From contig CM060113.1 in the NCBI GenBank assembly GCA_030522415.1, forward strand, positions 15,738,151 through 15,802,150: 64,000 nt of DNA, given 5' to 3'. Made by a program: the position numbers and the translations under genes. Shown piece by piece: positions 11,152 through 21,959 of this stretch. The notes under the pieces are model-generated. The model ran no database searches. It worked only from the letters and a program-made list of their open reading frames with translations, and had not been told where the DNA came from. Within the stretch, counting starts at the first letter, position 1; each line of letters starts with the position of its first letter. The stretch is from Channallabes apus (Eukaryota; Chordata; Actinopteri; Siluriformes; Clariidae).

Positions 11152-11659
11152 ACTCCTGGTCCATAAACAAATAGAAAAAATGTGATTCATTGTAATTTCT
11201 ATGTTAATACGTTAATTAAGTTTGATATATTGTAGTAATGATTTCAATTTATAGTTATGTTTTTGATTTTTGTCTTAATGTTTTGTTTATGATTTTTTGT
11301 GTTCATTTTTATGATCCATAGATCATACATTACTGCCTTATTGCTGTTGAGTCCTCTGACCAGATGCTAATGCATTGTCGAGTGATAAAACACTGGCAGG
11401 GTAGGAATTTTCCCTCAAAATTTGACCATGAGGGTTTTTCGCCTACCCCTGAGCAGAGAACCTAAGATTAGCTATAATCTCTCCTGATTACAAGGTAGTG
11501 ACCACAAGGTCAATCCGAGAAAGGGATAGAAAATAGCAATTGTTAAAAGGTTCAAGAAATATGTCATTTAATGTTTTATATGACTGTTCGCAAATGTGTG
11601 TATAATCCGTACTTGCTCCTCCTTAAGTATAAGATAAGCGGGACTGTGGAAATTTGAGT
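11152..11659 (+). other. Non-coding region before the polypurine tract
   Basis: AT-rich, no credible ORF. At 11641 a sequence close to the start of the LTR (GGACTGTGGAAATTT) occurs about 48 bases before the real LTR start, a partial local duplication. Confidence 0.55.
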
Positions 11660-11689
11660 AAAGCCATATTTATGGCTTTCAGGGGGGAC
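11660..11689 (+). promoter_or_regulatory. Hairpin and polypurine tract before the 3' LTR
   Basis: A perfect 9-bp stem (AAAGCCATA 11660-11668, TATGGCTTT 11671-11679) is followed by the purine run AGGGGGGA (11681-11688), directly before the LTR start at 11690. The purine run is the expected plus-strand primer site; the hairpin's role is unknown. Confidence 0.6.
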
Positions 11690-13228
11690 TGTGGAAAAAT
11701 TTTATTGTATTATAATTGTAGTCAAGTGTAAGGTACCAAATACCCAGCAGGCCTCTGTCCAAGAGGCCTTGATCCAACTCGCTACAAAAACAGAAAAGGC
11801 GCCTGCACGACAAATTGAGGAAGTGAGAAAACACGCAGGCAGGAGGCAAGGGATAGGTAACAGACAAGAAAACTCAAGAAAAAACAATAATATCAATAAT
11901 ATTTACTAACATTTTATCATTATGTACTAATAATATCTACTCGTAATATCTACGTGGTTTATGATAATGTTTGTTTTAATAATAATTAAAGAAAAAGTAT
12001 GCAAAGTGTGACCCAAGAACAACCCGTACACACAGAGTGCAAGAAATTAAGGAACTTTATTGGAGGAAAAAATACAGAAAATGCAAGCATCGATAAAAAT
12101 TATAAAAATAAACTTTCGGTTCTGCTTTAATTGGGGCACAAAGTGAAAAAAGCCAGACTTCTGCTTTTAAGAAGCAGAAAAACAGCATAAATCATATTTG
12201 TTATAAAGAAAAATCTAATTAATCAGTAATTTTCAGCAATATCATCCTCAGAGGTAGGCCCCTCAGAGTTCTAACCAGATGCAAATTGTGGTGGTTCGGT
12301 GTGAGTAGGGGAAGGTGTAACCACCTGCTCCCAGAAGGAATCTCAGATGAGAGGATGAGCGAGAAGAACGCTGCCTGCGAGCTAGAATTAAACAAAATTA
12401 AAGAGAATTTAGTAAACATGGGTTTAGTAAATCTGGGGAAAAATGCACTCTGCACATATTAAAAGAAACATTACATTATTTACAGTATTGATTTTAGTAG
12501 TATAGGATCTAAGAACTAGCAATATAAATAATCATACCAATAATCAGATTAATGTGATTGTCTTAAACTAACCATAGAATAGCAATAGTAGTAGGTAAAT
12601 GAAAAATAAATATTAACAAACCTAATCAATGAACTGATTTAAGCTGATTTAATTAATCTTTAATCGTAATATCTATCCTATAATAATTAAGTAAATTAAA
12701 CAAAAGTATACTAATTGATATATATGTTCAAAATCATTAAAATAATCATTTAGTTATATAAAGAGATTTAATATTTAATCAAAATGAATAACCTGAATAT
12801 ATTAAAGTACTAATAGATAAATAATCTCTATACAAGTAAATAAAGTAAATACATAATGGACAGTTAAAGACAAATTAGATAAAATTAACTATGGTAAGAA
12901 TAACCAAAATATAACACTTACACATCTTGATGAGGAAGATTTTGAAAGATTGCGGCTTCCACAAAAACCCAAGTTACCAACGGTGGTCAATGGTCTGGTC
13001 AAGAAAAAAAGGAATAAACCAAACTTTCTCCAAAAAAGGAGAACGTAAGACCGTCTAACGTCTTAGGCCTGCCCAGACATGAATAAATATGAGATGAGAG
13101 GAAAAATTATGCAATTGGGAGGTGCCACATCAATCTGATCAGAATAGAATTAGCTCACATCTCATGAATATTAAAAAGGTTTCGTGACTTAAGAAGGAGC
13201 AAACAATGATGTAATTGTTAAGTGAAGG

Positions 13229-13236
13229 TATATAAA
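13229..13236 (+). promoter_or_regulatory. LTR TATA box
   Basis: TATATAAA, about 110 bases before the AATAAA signal. Transcription would start near 13258. Confidence 0.65.
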
Positions 13237-13343
13237 CCCTGAAAAATTAGGGAAGTGAGAGAGGAAAGGAGAGAAATCTTGCAGTTTTTATCTGTTCGTC
13301 TTTTGTCTGGCTAGTCCAGTGCCGTCCATTTACTTTTGGTTGC

Positions 13344-13349
13344 AATAAA
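13344..13349 (+). terminator. LTR polyadenylation signal
   Basis: AATAAA within the LTR, 82 bases before its end and correctly ordered after the TATA box. Confidence 0.65.
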
Positions 13350-13430
13350 CTCTTTTGCTATTTCAGTACTTGAGTAGTTATTGATTTTGTTTGGAAAATT
13401 TACACAGTTCACAACAAATTTGCCACGACA

Positions 13431-14292
13431 ACATCTCAGGGAGCGCTCATGTTTGTGTTTCCTTCTGGCTCTCCCTTTTAGTTGTGCTGTCATAGTTAGT
13501 CCTGCCGGAGTCCCTGCTTGCACTCTACAGGAAATATACATTCACATTATACATTATGTGACTGTGACCATACTGTACCTAATTGCCATCTCTCCTCCTC
13601 TTCTCTTCCTCCCCCTCTTTCTCTTTCCTCTCTCCCCCTGTCTCCCCCTTTCACTCTTTCTCTCTCTCTCTCTGTCGAGCTACACATGTCATTCCTGAGC
13701 TGCCAGTGATCCAGACTCCCTCTGCCCTTCGGACCTGTCTGATCTATCCTGGTGCCCCGTTTCTGGTTGGAGGTCTCGTCGCATGGATGCCCCATGTGTC
13801 TCTTTGGGATGCATCTGGTGTCTGGGGATGATTCTATCTACTTAGAAGATGGTTCTGGCCTCGACTGGTGTTGTCAGCTGTTTCTCTGAGGACTTGACAA
13901 TTCGATAGTTCAGGACTGGAACTTTATACAAGTCTATCTGAGTCTCCAATAACTATTGGACTCCATTTTAACATCAATTAACATCAACTATTATAGCTGA
14001 ACCTAACACTTAACACTGTATAAATGCAGATAATTTCCTGCTATCTGTTTCACCCAGATGAGGATGGGTTCCCTGTTGAGTCTGGTTCCTCTCAAGGTTT
14101 CTTCCTATTACCATCTCAGGGAGTTTTTCCTTGCCACTGTCGCCCTCGGGCTTGCTCACCAGGGACTATCTGAACATTTTTGATTCATACACATTCACAT
14201 TCCATACAAACATAAATAATTCTTTTGATTGTGTAAAGCTGTTTTGAGACAATGTCAATTGTTAAAAGCGCTATACAAATAAAAAACTGAAG
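13431..14292 (+). repeat. LINE 3' tail, copy 1, cut by the ERV
   Basis: Reverse-complement match to 17702-18545. It includes a CT-rich microsatellite (about 13590-13675) and ends near AAAGCGCTATACAAATAAA. The ERV 3' LTR abuts it at 13430/13431, so the rest of the LINE lies beyond the 5' LTR, outside the window. Confidence 0.75.
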
Positions 14293-14970
14293 GTGAGACA
14301 AGGGCATCAAGGTGGAATGTTCAATCCTTGTCCTTGATGCCTGTCAGATTTAGCCACAGGTGCCTTCCAGCGGTCACCAAGGAGGCCATAGAACGGCCGA
14401 TAGCACGGGCTGTCTGTGTAGTCGCATGAAGGGATAAATCAGTAGCCCGGCGTAATTCGGTGAATGGTTCTTGATTCACAGTGCCGCTCGTGCTCAAATC
14501 TTTCAGCAGATCAGCCTGTTACGCCTGCAAAACCGCCATGGTGTGCAAGGAATGCAGCACGACTCGTGGTTCCCTAAAGAACACGAGGGGCGCGCGAACC
14601 ATCTTCATGGGAAGGAGATCACAATGCTCACATTCTCCATTAAGCCCTTCAAGAGCGTGCTTCTCACCCAAACATTCGAAGCAGAAAGTGTGCATATTGC
14701 CCTCCGAAAGGAAATTTTCGCATGGAGGGGGGCATCTAGCTCTAAACTCCGCCATTATACTGGTGAGTTTTATGCTTCATTTTATGCTTATTTTCTGCTT
14801 GTTTGTATGCTTTGCTGACACACAAACGTGCACAATGCGGTGAAGACAAAGATCTGAGTAATGTTTCCGGTTCACTCCTATTTACAACCAAAAATTTGGT
14901 GTGTTTGATACATACATGCTTCACAACCGGCAACATGGAAAGATATTCCCATAGGGTTTTCATGTACTAA
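14293..14970 (-). mobile_element. DIRS-like element fragment, copy 1 (gag and leader)
   Basis: The minus-strand frame 14519-14755 starts MAEFRARC and contains a Cys-rich CENF...CFECLGEKHA...CEHC pattern, closely matching the gag start of copy 2 (19075 leftwards). Upstream leader sequence (14815-14962) matches 19740-19910. Only the 5' part of the element remains; it ends at the LINE tail at 14292. Confidence 0.7.
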
Positions 14971-15009
14971 GACAATTCTCTTGGAGAAACTCCAGCACTG
15001 GAGCAATTC

Positions 15010-15800
15010 AGCAGTGGACTGGGTCAATCAACTTAGCACACACTTGCTGCAGGAGGGATACCTCTTCCTAGTGCAGTAGATGGGGCGATCCCCTTGGTTG
15101 AATGAGCCCTGATTCCTAGAGGCGAAGTGAGCTCACGCATCTCATAGGAGAGGGCAATAGCACTCTCATCCAGTGTAGTGGCGGAAGCACCACTGGTGGT
15201 GGTCCCAAACATGTAAAAGCTGCTCTGGTTTACGCTACCGGCTGATGTGGTGGATGTAAATCTGAAGAGCATGTGCTGGACATAGTCAGTGAAGTCTCTC
15301 CTGTTCCGAAGCTGTAAAGGTGGTGGACAGGATGTTTCAAAACAATATCGGAAGATAGTTGAGTGAGAATGCAATTAAGTACATCCTGAGAGTACTAGGG
15401 CACAAGCCCGAGGACAAGCTTTTTTTGCAGCAGCAGCAGCTCCAGCACTGAACAATTCGGCAGTGAATTGGGTCTACCCGCTTAGCACACACTTGCTGCA
15501 GGGGAATACCTCTTGCTAGTGCAATAGATGAGGCGGTCTCCTGGTTGAATGAGCCCCGATTCCTAGAGGCGACGTGGTACTGTGCGGCTCATAGGAGAGG
15601 GCAATAGCATCTCTCACCCAAAAAAGGGCACATACTGGACACTGTAAGTGAAGTCTTTCCTGCTCTGAAGCTGTAACAGGCGGAGGACAGAGGCTTCAAG
15701 CAATATGGGCTGAAACACTTCGTATGTACGAATCTTTCACATACACTCATTTCTGAGGGCATAAGCTCTTCTAGGAGAGGGAGCCCTAGAATAGTCTTAA
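15010..15800 (-). pseudogene. DIRS tyrosine recombinase, degraded
   Basis: On the minus strand near 15.79-15.75 kb one frame reads RAPSPRRAYALR, a pattern typical of the recombinase N-terminal region. Near 15.13 kb another frame reads LGIRAHSTKG, matching the catalytic Arg/His-Ser region of DIRS recombinases. The two lie in different frames with stops between them, so the gene is dead. Confidence 0.6.
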
Positions 15801-16072
15801 TTACGCTGGCTGAAAGACCAGCTTGACTTAGACTCCCAGGAGCAGAGCTATCAGGAAAAATTAATAGAGACATAACCTGGGCCACGTAAGGGCCAAGGTG
15901 TCCAGACCCAGGGGTGGGGCTGGAAGAGTCAGAGAGCAGCAAAGGGGACATTTGCTGATCTTACGAGGCAAAGAGGTCCACCTTTGCTAGCTGAAATCTC
16001 TCCCAGATTGACTTCGGGGTGGGGTTTCCAATCCCCGTGTGTCAGAGATTGACTGGAAAGTACAGATGCTCC

Positions 16073-16375
16073 TTATTCATATTCCCTGAAATGTAAATCG
16101 CCCTGAGGGAGAGGAATCTGGTGCGCTAGCTGTTTAGCGGCGTGAGCACAGTCCGCCCTGGCGGTAATATGTGAGACTGCAATAGTGTTGCACATCCACA
16201 CTAGGACATGGTAGCCTCTCAATTGCTGGAGGAAGTGCTTTAGGGCCAGAAATAGGGCCATCATTTCAAGGCAATTGATGTGCCATGCGAGAAGAAAGCC
16301 TCTCCAGCTCCCTGGGGCTGGACGGTCATCTAAAACCGTAAGGGAAGCATCTGTCGTTAGCATCTGCGAGGACAA
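16073..16375 (-). pseudogene. DIRS RNase H domain
   Basis: The frame reads LTTDASL...LEMMALFLALKHFLQQLRG...HVLVWMCNTIAV, which has the TDAS start, the LE...AL..F pattern and a changed form of the DNT motif (CNT). This is a recognisable RNase H of the DIRS type. The Asp of the third motif is lost. Confidence 0.7.
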
Positions 16376-16647
16376 GACGAACTTAGAGTGGGACCCAGAG
16401 TAGAAACCGGGGTCTGAGCCACATAGGGAGGGTACGAAGCACCTGGCACGTAACCCTTATTGGCGATTGGCCCTATGTTGAAATCCCCTATCTTAGCCAC
16501 ATCTAAAGTGCTCCCATGTGCAGACGGTCCAAAGGTGTCACTGTGGATACAGCTGCCATGAGAACCTTGCTGGTCTAACTTGATTTCCTTGTTTCAATCT
16601 TAGAGCCAAAGATGAGCTAGGACGACATGCTGATGTCGAAGCGCTAG

Positions 16648-16917
16648 CTACTGAGACTGGGCCAGCCAGTGGTCTATGTAATTCAATACATCCATGTCCA
16701 ATCTAAAAATTGGACGTAGCCCCCCTGTTCCTATAGGAACTAAGCAATACCGACTGTAGTAGCCTGACTCACTATCTGGTAGCGGAACATGTTCTATGGC
16801 CCCGTTCCTCCAGCAGCTTCTGGAATACAGCAGGAATTTAACCGAAGAGCTAACATGTGGTTGAGGACCGGTGCTGTCCGAAACACAAAAGGCGGCGGAA
16901 CTAAACATCGGTCCCAT
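16648..16917 (-). pseudogene. DIRS reverse transcriptase, N-terminal part
   Basis: GYYSRYCLVPIGTGGLRPIF followed by RLDMDVLNYI matches the start of the fingers region of DIRS reverse transcriptases (GFYSRYFLVPKKDGGLRPIL-type). The polymerase motif with the catalytic Asp pair was not found in an open frame downstream. Confidence 0.65.
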
Positions 16918-17201
16918 GGGTTGCCCAGGAGGGCATGTTCTTAAAGAAGAATGTTATGTGCTCTTTCCCTTGGGGTCACCCCGACAACCCTGGAGTAAGC
17001 CTTCAGGGCCTCTTCTTAGAGAAGAAGAGGCGCCACGATCTGAGCTTTTACAGGCGGTTTGCGAGCCGTACCCCAGTCCTTACGGGGGGTGCGCGGCTAC
17101 TGACGCTCTCCTTTTGCGCCTCTCGCCTTTCTGCGATACTCAGATTTGGTCGAGGCTGGGTGTCTTCGCATCAACGATGTTCGAAAAGAATGAGGTTGGT
17201 G

Positions 17202-17700
17202 TTACAAAAACACGGGAACACGGGATGAAAAAGGTTTATCCCATGAACGTGATAGTTCATTATGGAGATCATCAAAAAATGGGAGAGAGCGGCGTTTTGG
17301 CACCCTCTCCTGGCCACCCGACAGGAATCTGTCGTCTAATTTTGACCGTTTGGGGTGAGCGTGCTCCTGTGGCCAATCAATGTGTGGTTGTTCGACTGCA
17401 CGCGTTATGAGTTCCAGCAACCCCTCATACTCTCTGTCATATCTAGAGGGTCGTTCTGAGGTGGCTGCTTCCATTTCCACAGAAGCAAGGGAAAGGGTCT
17501 CTTCCATCGACTCATGAGAAGCGCTGGAGTGCACGCGTGAAATGGAGGGAGAGACTACGTGATCGGGGGAGGGGGCGAGAGAAAGGAGAGGCTCCGTCTC
17601 TCGTGCCTTGGCCAGATCAACCTGTGATCCACAGGAATGCAGCGCCGCGCGTGGTCCCCTAAAGAACGTGAGGCGCGCGCGGAGTATTTTCACCGGGAGA
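17202..17700 (-). pseudogene. DIRS gag, middle part
   Basis: Minus-strand frame with RARLTFFRGPRAALHSC, matching the continuation of gag in copy 1 (RAPLVFFREPRVVLHSL, at 14.6 kb), then a Ser/Glu-rich stretch and YEGLLELITRAVEQ...DWP, a typical DIRS gag segment. The LINE tail at 17702 cuts it from its N-terminal part at 18941-19075. Confidence 0.6.
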
Positions 17701-17701
17701 T

Positions 17702-18940
17702 TATTCAATTCAATTCAATTTTATTTGTATAGCGCTTTTTCACAATTGACATTGTCTCAAAACTTTACACTTTACACAATCAAAAGAATTATTTCAGTTT
17801 GTATGGAATGCGAATGTGCATGAATCAAAATGGTCAGATAGTCCCTGGTGAGCAAGCCGAAGGCTACAGTGGCAAGGAAAAACTCCCTGAGATGGTAATA
17901 GGAAGAAATCTTGAGAGGAACCAGATTCAACAGGGAACCCATCCTCATTTGGGTGAAACAGATAGTTAGGTTGCAGGCAGTTCAGCTATAATAGTTGATG
18001 TTAATTGATGTTAAAATGGAGTCCAGGTAGTTATTGGAGACTCAGATAGACTTGTAGAAAGTTCCAGTCCTGAACTATCGAATTGTCAAGTCCTCAGAGA
18101 AACAGCTGACAACACCAGTCGAGGCCAGAACCATCTTCTACATAGAGAAAATCATCCCCAGACACCAGACGCATCCCAAAGAGACACACGGGGCATCCAT
18201 GCGACGAGACCTCCAACCAGAAACGGGGCACCAGGATGGATCAGACAGGTCCAGAGGGCAGAGGGAGTCTGGATCACTGGCAGCTCAGGAATGAAATGTG
18301 TAGCTCGACAGAGAGAGAGAGAGAGAGAGAGAGTGAAAGGGGGAGACAGGGGCAGAGAGGAAAGAGAAAGAGGGGGAGAATGAGAAGAAGAGGAGAGATG
18401 GCAGTTAGGCATGGTCACAGTCACATAATGTATAATGTGAATGTATATTTACTGTAGAGTGCAAGCATCGACTCCAGCAGGACTAACTATGACAGCATAA
18501 CTAAAAGGGAGAGCCAGAAGGAAACACAAACATGAGGGCTCCCTGAGATGTAAAGCAAACAATCACCTCATCGTCAACAAACCTGAGTGATCAAATGAGA
18601 GTGAGGAAGACAGCATCTAAACATACCAGTTCACCATAATTCTCTACGTCCATGAGTCCCCCAGATCTGCTCCTTTACCTAAGACAAATCTATTTATAAA
18701 AATGCTTAGCTAAATAAATAGGGTTTTTAGCCTAGACTTAAACACTGAGACTGTGTCTGAGTCCCGAACACTATTTGGAAGACTATTCCATAATTTGGGG
18801 GCTTTGTAAGAAAAAGTTCTGCCCCCAGCTGTAGTTTTCACAATATGGGGTACTGACAAGCAGCCTACATCCTTTGATCGAAGTAGGCGTGGCGGATCGT
18901 AAGACACTAGCAGTTCGCTCAGATACGGCGGCGCGAGACA
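17702..18940 (-). mobile_element. 5'-truncated LINE (L2/Rex-like) inserted in DIRS gag
   Basis: On the minus strand it begins near 18940, codes for a LINE-type C-terminal end (FSYKAPKLWNSLPNSVRD ... FKSRLKTLFI, about 18850-18710), has a long 3' UTR with a GA/CT microsatellite (about 18310-18380), and ends in short ATTGA-type repeats at 17702-17722. ATTAT occurs on both sides (near 17702 and 18943) and is a likely target duplication; the uninterrupted gag at 14.6 kb shows the empty state. Subfamily assignment is by memory of the C-terminal pattern. Confidence 0.65.
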
Positions 18941-19075
18941 ATTATCACAATGCTCACACTCTCCTTTAAATCCATCGAGAGCGTGGCTCTCACCCAAGCA
19001 TTCAAGACAAAGAGTGTGCGTGTCGCCTTCGGAGAGATAGTTCTCACACGGGCATATAGCGCTAAACTCCGCCAT
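18941..19075 (-). pseudogene. DIRS gag N-terminus
   Basis: ATG at 19075 (minus), MAEFSAICPCENYLSEG...CLECLGESHALDGF...CEHC, a Cys/His-rich start shared with copy 1. The open frame runs on by chance into the inserted LINE to 18710, giving a 121-codon hybrid of gag and LINE C-terminus. Confidence 0.65.
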
Positions 19076-19104
19076 TTTGTCTCGGTAAGTTTAAGCTTCT
19101 CTTT

Positions 19105-19682
19105 TGGCACTTTTCCACTGCATAGTACGGCACAACACGGTTCAGTTCAACTCACTTTTGGGGGGTTTTCCACTGGGAACAGTACCTGGTACCTGTTTTT
19201 TTTTTTAGTACCACCTCAGCCGAGGTTCCAAGCGTGCTGTTACCAAAACATGACCGCTGGTCACTGATTGGCCGGAGAAAATCGTCATTACTGCGTCACT
19301 GAACTTGCGGCACGAGACACAACAGAACCGCTATATTTAGAACAGCCAGCGAAGGATCGGATGCACCTTTTTGTATTAACCAAAAATTTTCTTTGGCTGC
19401 CATCAGCCTCTTTTGAAACAAACTCCTTCGTCTTGATGTTAAAAACATCCACATGCCGAGAATGAAGAACACCATTCCGTCGATATGCTCCATTGTTGTA
19501 TGTTTGTTTGTGGCACGTTTACGATGATGTCACGGCAGTAGAGGCGCCGCAACTAAACGACACGTGAATAATCCCGCCCACTCTAGAACGTTACTTAACT
19601 GCAGTGGAAGCGCAAACCGAGCCGAACTGAAGTGAGCTGTACTGAACCGTGCTGTGCCGTACTATGCAGTGGAAAAGAGGCA
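19105..19682. mobile_element. MITE with long inverted ends, inside the DIRS leader
   Basis: Left end CTTTTCCACTGCATAGTACG (from 19109) and the right end (to 19676) are inverted copies extending over about 38 bases (...GGCACA[A/G]CACGGTTCAGT). GGCA occurs on both sides, a possible short target duplication with one base of asymmetry. No transposase inside. Superfamily unresolved (hAT or PIF/Harbinger). Confidence 0.6.
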
Positions 19683-19920
19683 TTTGTTTTAAATGTATTA
19701 AATGTATTTTTGTGCTTGCACACGTTGCTTTCACAATGTCGTGAAGACAAATGATCTGAGGTTGTCGCCGGCTCACCACTATTTATAACCTGCAGCTGCA
19801 TCTAATCAGATGACGTCACCTGACCGAAGTTATATAAGCCAAAATTTGGTGTGTTTGTACACACATGCTTCACAACCGGCAACATGACAAGATGTTTCCC
19901 ATAGTGTTTTCACACAGCAT

Positions 19921-20782
19921 CGAGTGTAGCCTTGAAAGGGAACTACACTGTTTTAAACACAAGGCAGCCAGTCATTCCACTGTCAAAACATGTTCTGTTT
20001 GCTTGTGGAATTTCCTCCGTAAATTGAGGTACATGCAACAAGGACTACTACTATTACTACTAATAATAATACTAATAATAATAATAGAAATTAAGCAAGC
20101 TGCTCTTTGTGTTAGATAGTATTAAACATTCATAAATAAAAGGTCTTGAATGCACTTATCTTTGTCTGAGATTGTTGTTAAATATTAATTTACAAAATTA
20201 ATGTGCAAAAATACAGTCCAATTAGTTGGGAAATTTGGAAGTTGTGCATTTCCTGTCCTTTCCCCTGTTTGTGTAAGCAGGTTGAGAAAGACAAGAGAGA
20301 TCCGCTTTTTGATACAAAGAATTTTTGTGAAAAAAAGAATGTTTGTTAAATAGTAACCTCCAAGATGTTTCTCTCCTGTCTCTCTTTGATATTCATCTAC
20401 ATGAGATTCATGAGTCACTGTCTGCTGAACATGTAATTCAAATGGACTTTAATGACATTGCTGTAAAACACTCGATCGCTACCCACTCAAGATGTATGGT
20501 AACCACCCACGCTACTGTGGCTCACAAAGTCTCTCTCTGCTGCTCTGTTTTACTTCTTTTCACTCTCATACACATTACCAGTTCTCTGTAGAGCAGTACC
20601 AGAAGCAGACCTTGATCAGGAGAGTCAGGCCATTTTTACTTTATTTACCCCACAGTATCTATGACCTTTATCCTGCATTCAAAAAGCCATACCCTCTAAA
20701 GCCAGACATCTTGGGTGCTGAGCACTTGCCAAGAATACCAGCCCTCCTTACTCTCTTTCTTTACTCATGGATAGACATTGAG
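19921..20782. other. Unassigned sequence
   Basis: No recognisable gene. Contains TAA-type triplet repeats (about 20050-20090). Two overlapping short frames (20343-20591 and 20492-20788) share no motif I know and probably are part of an unidentified repeat. Confidence 0.4.
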
Positions 20783-20950
20783 GTATAGTTGAAGTAAAAA
20801 GTTTACATACTTGTTAGCCAAAAACATTTAAATTTAAACTTCACAATTCATGACATTTAATCAGTTATGATCACTAGTCTATTTTATGAATGTGAGGTGT
20901 CAGAATAATAGTAGAGACGAAGCCTTTATTTGAAGCTTTTATTTGAATTC
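20783..20950 (+). mobile_element. Terminal remnant of a Sleeping Beauty-type Tc1 element
   Basis: TAGTTGAAGT...AGTTTACATACTTG and, about 100 bases on, AGAATAATAGTAGAG match the terminal region of salmonid/cyprinid Tc1 elements of the Sleeping Beauty type, as I remember it. No transposase. It is cut off by the LINE-tail repeat at 20951. Confidence 0.6.
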
Positions 20951-21330
20951 AATAAAATAAAATTTTATTTGATTGTTTATAACAATTGTCATTGTCGCAA
21001 AGCAGCTTTACACAATCCAGACAAATTATGGAATTTTGTATGAATCACAAAAGTCCCCGATGAGCAAGCCGAGGGCAACGGTGGCAAGGAAAAACGCCCC
21101 AGGATGGCAGTAGGAAGAAACCTTGAGAGGAACCAGCTTCAACAGGTAATCCATCCTTATTTGGGTGAAATGGATAGCAGGGATTGATCTGCAGTCATAC
21201 TCTGCAGTGTTTAATATGGAGTCCAGTTCTTTACTGGAGGCTCAGGTACACAGTAGGAAACTGTAGTCACAAGTCCTCAGAGAACAGCTGTCTGCTTCAG
21301 CCAAGGGCAGGACCGTCTTCATGGTAAAGT
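20951..21330 (-). repeat. LINE 3' tail, diverged copy 3
   Basis: Same family as 13431-14292 and 17702-18545 but more diverged: shared blocks include the CAATTGTCATTGTCGCAAAG region, GATGAGCAAGCCGAGG and CTTGAGAGGAACCAG. It ends near the phrase about 21330 also found near 18130. Confidence 0.6.
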
Positions 21331-21957
21331 TTGAATCATGTGATAAAATTTGTAATCATTTTATTAATAAAAAATAATAAAAGTTATTAATACATTTCTG
21401 TAGATATAAATCTGTTTTTGCATTATTGGCAATGATGAAAATAGCACATTGCTGAAGGGCCAATGCTGGGCCAACGGTCGTGCGTACATCAGTGGTTGGC
21501 CCAATGTCTTTTTGTCTATTGGCCCAACGTTGGCTCAACGGTGGTTCAGTAGATACTGTAATGGCAAGGTGGGAAATTAAACTAGACTCTTTTCATCACT
21601 GCCAATAATACGAATACACATTTATTTTTCCAGAAATTTATTAATACATCTTATTCATGATAAAATGACTACAAACTAAAAAAAATATATGTAACCATTT
21701 TGATAATAACCTACAAAATAAACACTTAATACAAAATTTTTTTCTCTCAGGAAGGTGAATGAAAATTAATACATACAAAGTACCCATTGCCTCAGACTGC
21801 CTTTTATAGCAGGTGGCTCTGCATCTTCCGCATTATCATTCAACTCGATACTTTCACCATCAGCTTGGTCACTGTACCTCAGTTGTTCTTTATCATCATC
21901 TTCTTCAACATCAACATTACAGCATCTTTGCAAAACTGTGTCTCTAGACTATGTAAA
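21331..21957. other. Unassigned, AT-rich
   Basis: Contains inverted GGGCCAATGCTGGGCC / GGCCCAACGTTGGC words near 21460-21545, possibly a small MITE. No gene seen. Confidence 0.4.
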
Positions 21958-21959
21958 TA

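Larger units (their letters stand above)
1..13430 (+). mobile_element. Class I-like endogenous retrovirus, defective, nearly complete
   Basis: The order is LTR end, primer site, leader, gag, protease-RT-RNase H-integrase, env remnant, extra ORF, polypurine tract, LTR. Bases 1-80 match 13351-13430, so the window starts inside the 5' LTR. A single Gag zinc knuckle, gag and pol in one frame split by one stop, and a long leader fit the gamma/epsilon-like class I group better than lentivirus-like groups; this is an inference from architecture. At least three frame breaks (one in gag, two in pol) and a missing Env ectodomain make the copy non-functional. The 3' flank at 13431 continues a LINE tail also seen at 17702-18545, so the provirus landed in an older repeat. 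The 5' target-site duplication is outside the window. Confidence 0.9.
11690..13430 (+). repeat. 3' LTR of the ERV, 1741 bp
   Basis: It starts TGTGGAAAAA after the polypurine tract and ends ACGACA; the termini form a short inverted repeat TGT...ACA. The last 80 bases match the window start. U3 is about 1.55 kb. R and U5 are placed from the TATA box at 13229 and AATAAA at 13344. Only one LTR is complete, so its age cannot be estimated. Confidence 0.88.
14971..19920 (-). mobile_element. DIRS-like tyrosine-recombinase retrotransposon, copy 2
   Basis: Minus-strand order: leader (about 19920-19690), gag (19075-17202, interrupted), RT (about 16.9-16.65 kb), RNase H (16.4-16.1 kb), tyrosine recombinase (about 15.8-15.0 kb). 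A recombinase in place of an integrase is the mark of the DIRS group. All parts are frame-broken. A LINE tail (17702-18940) and a MITE (about 19105-19682) are inserted in it. A short segment near the end is duplicated (about 14995-15090 and 15440-15540). Exact termini were not resolved. Confidence 0.75.

Noticed and set aside
13547..13831. Overlapping ORFs rich in Arg-Glu or Ser-Leu
   Set aside because: Frames through a CT-rich microsatellite in a LINE tail.
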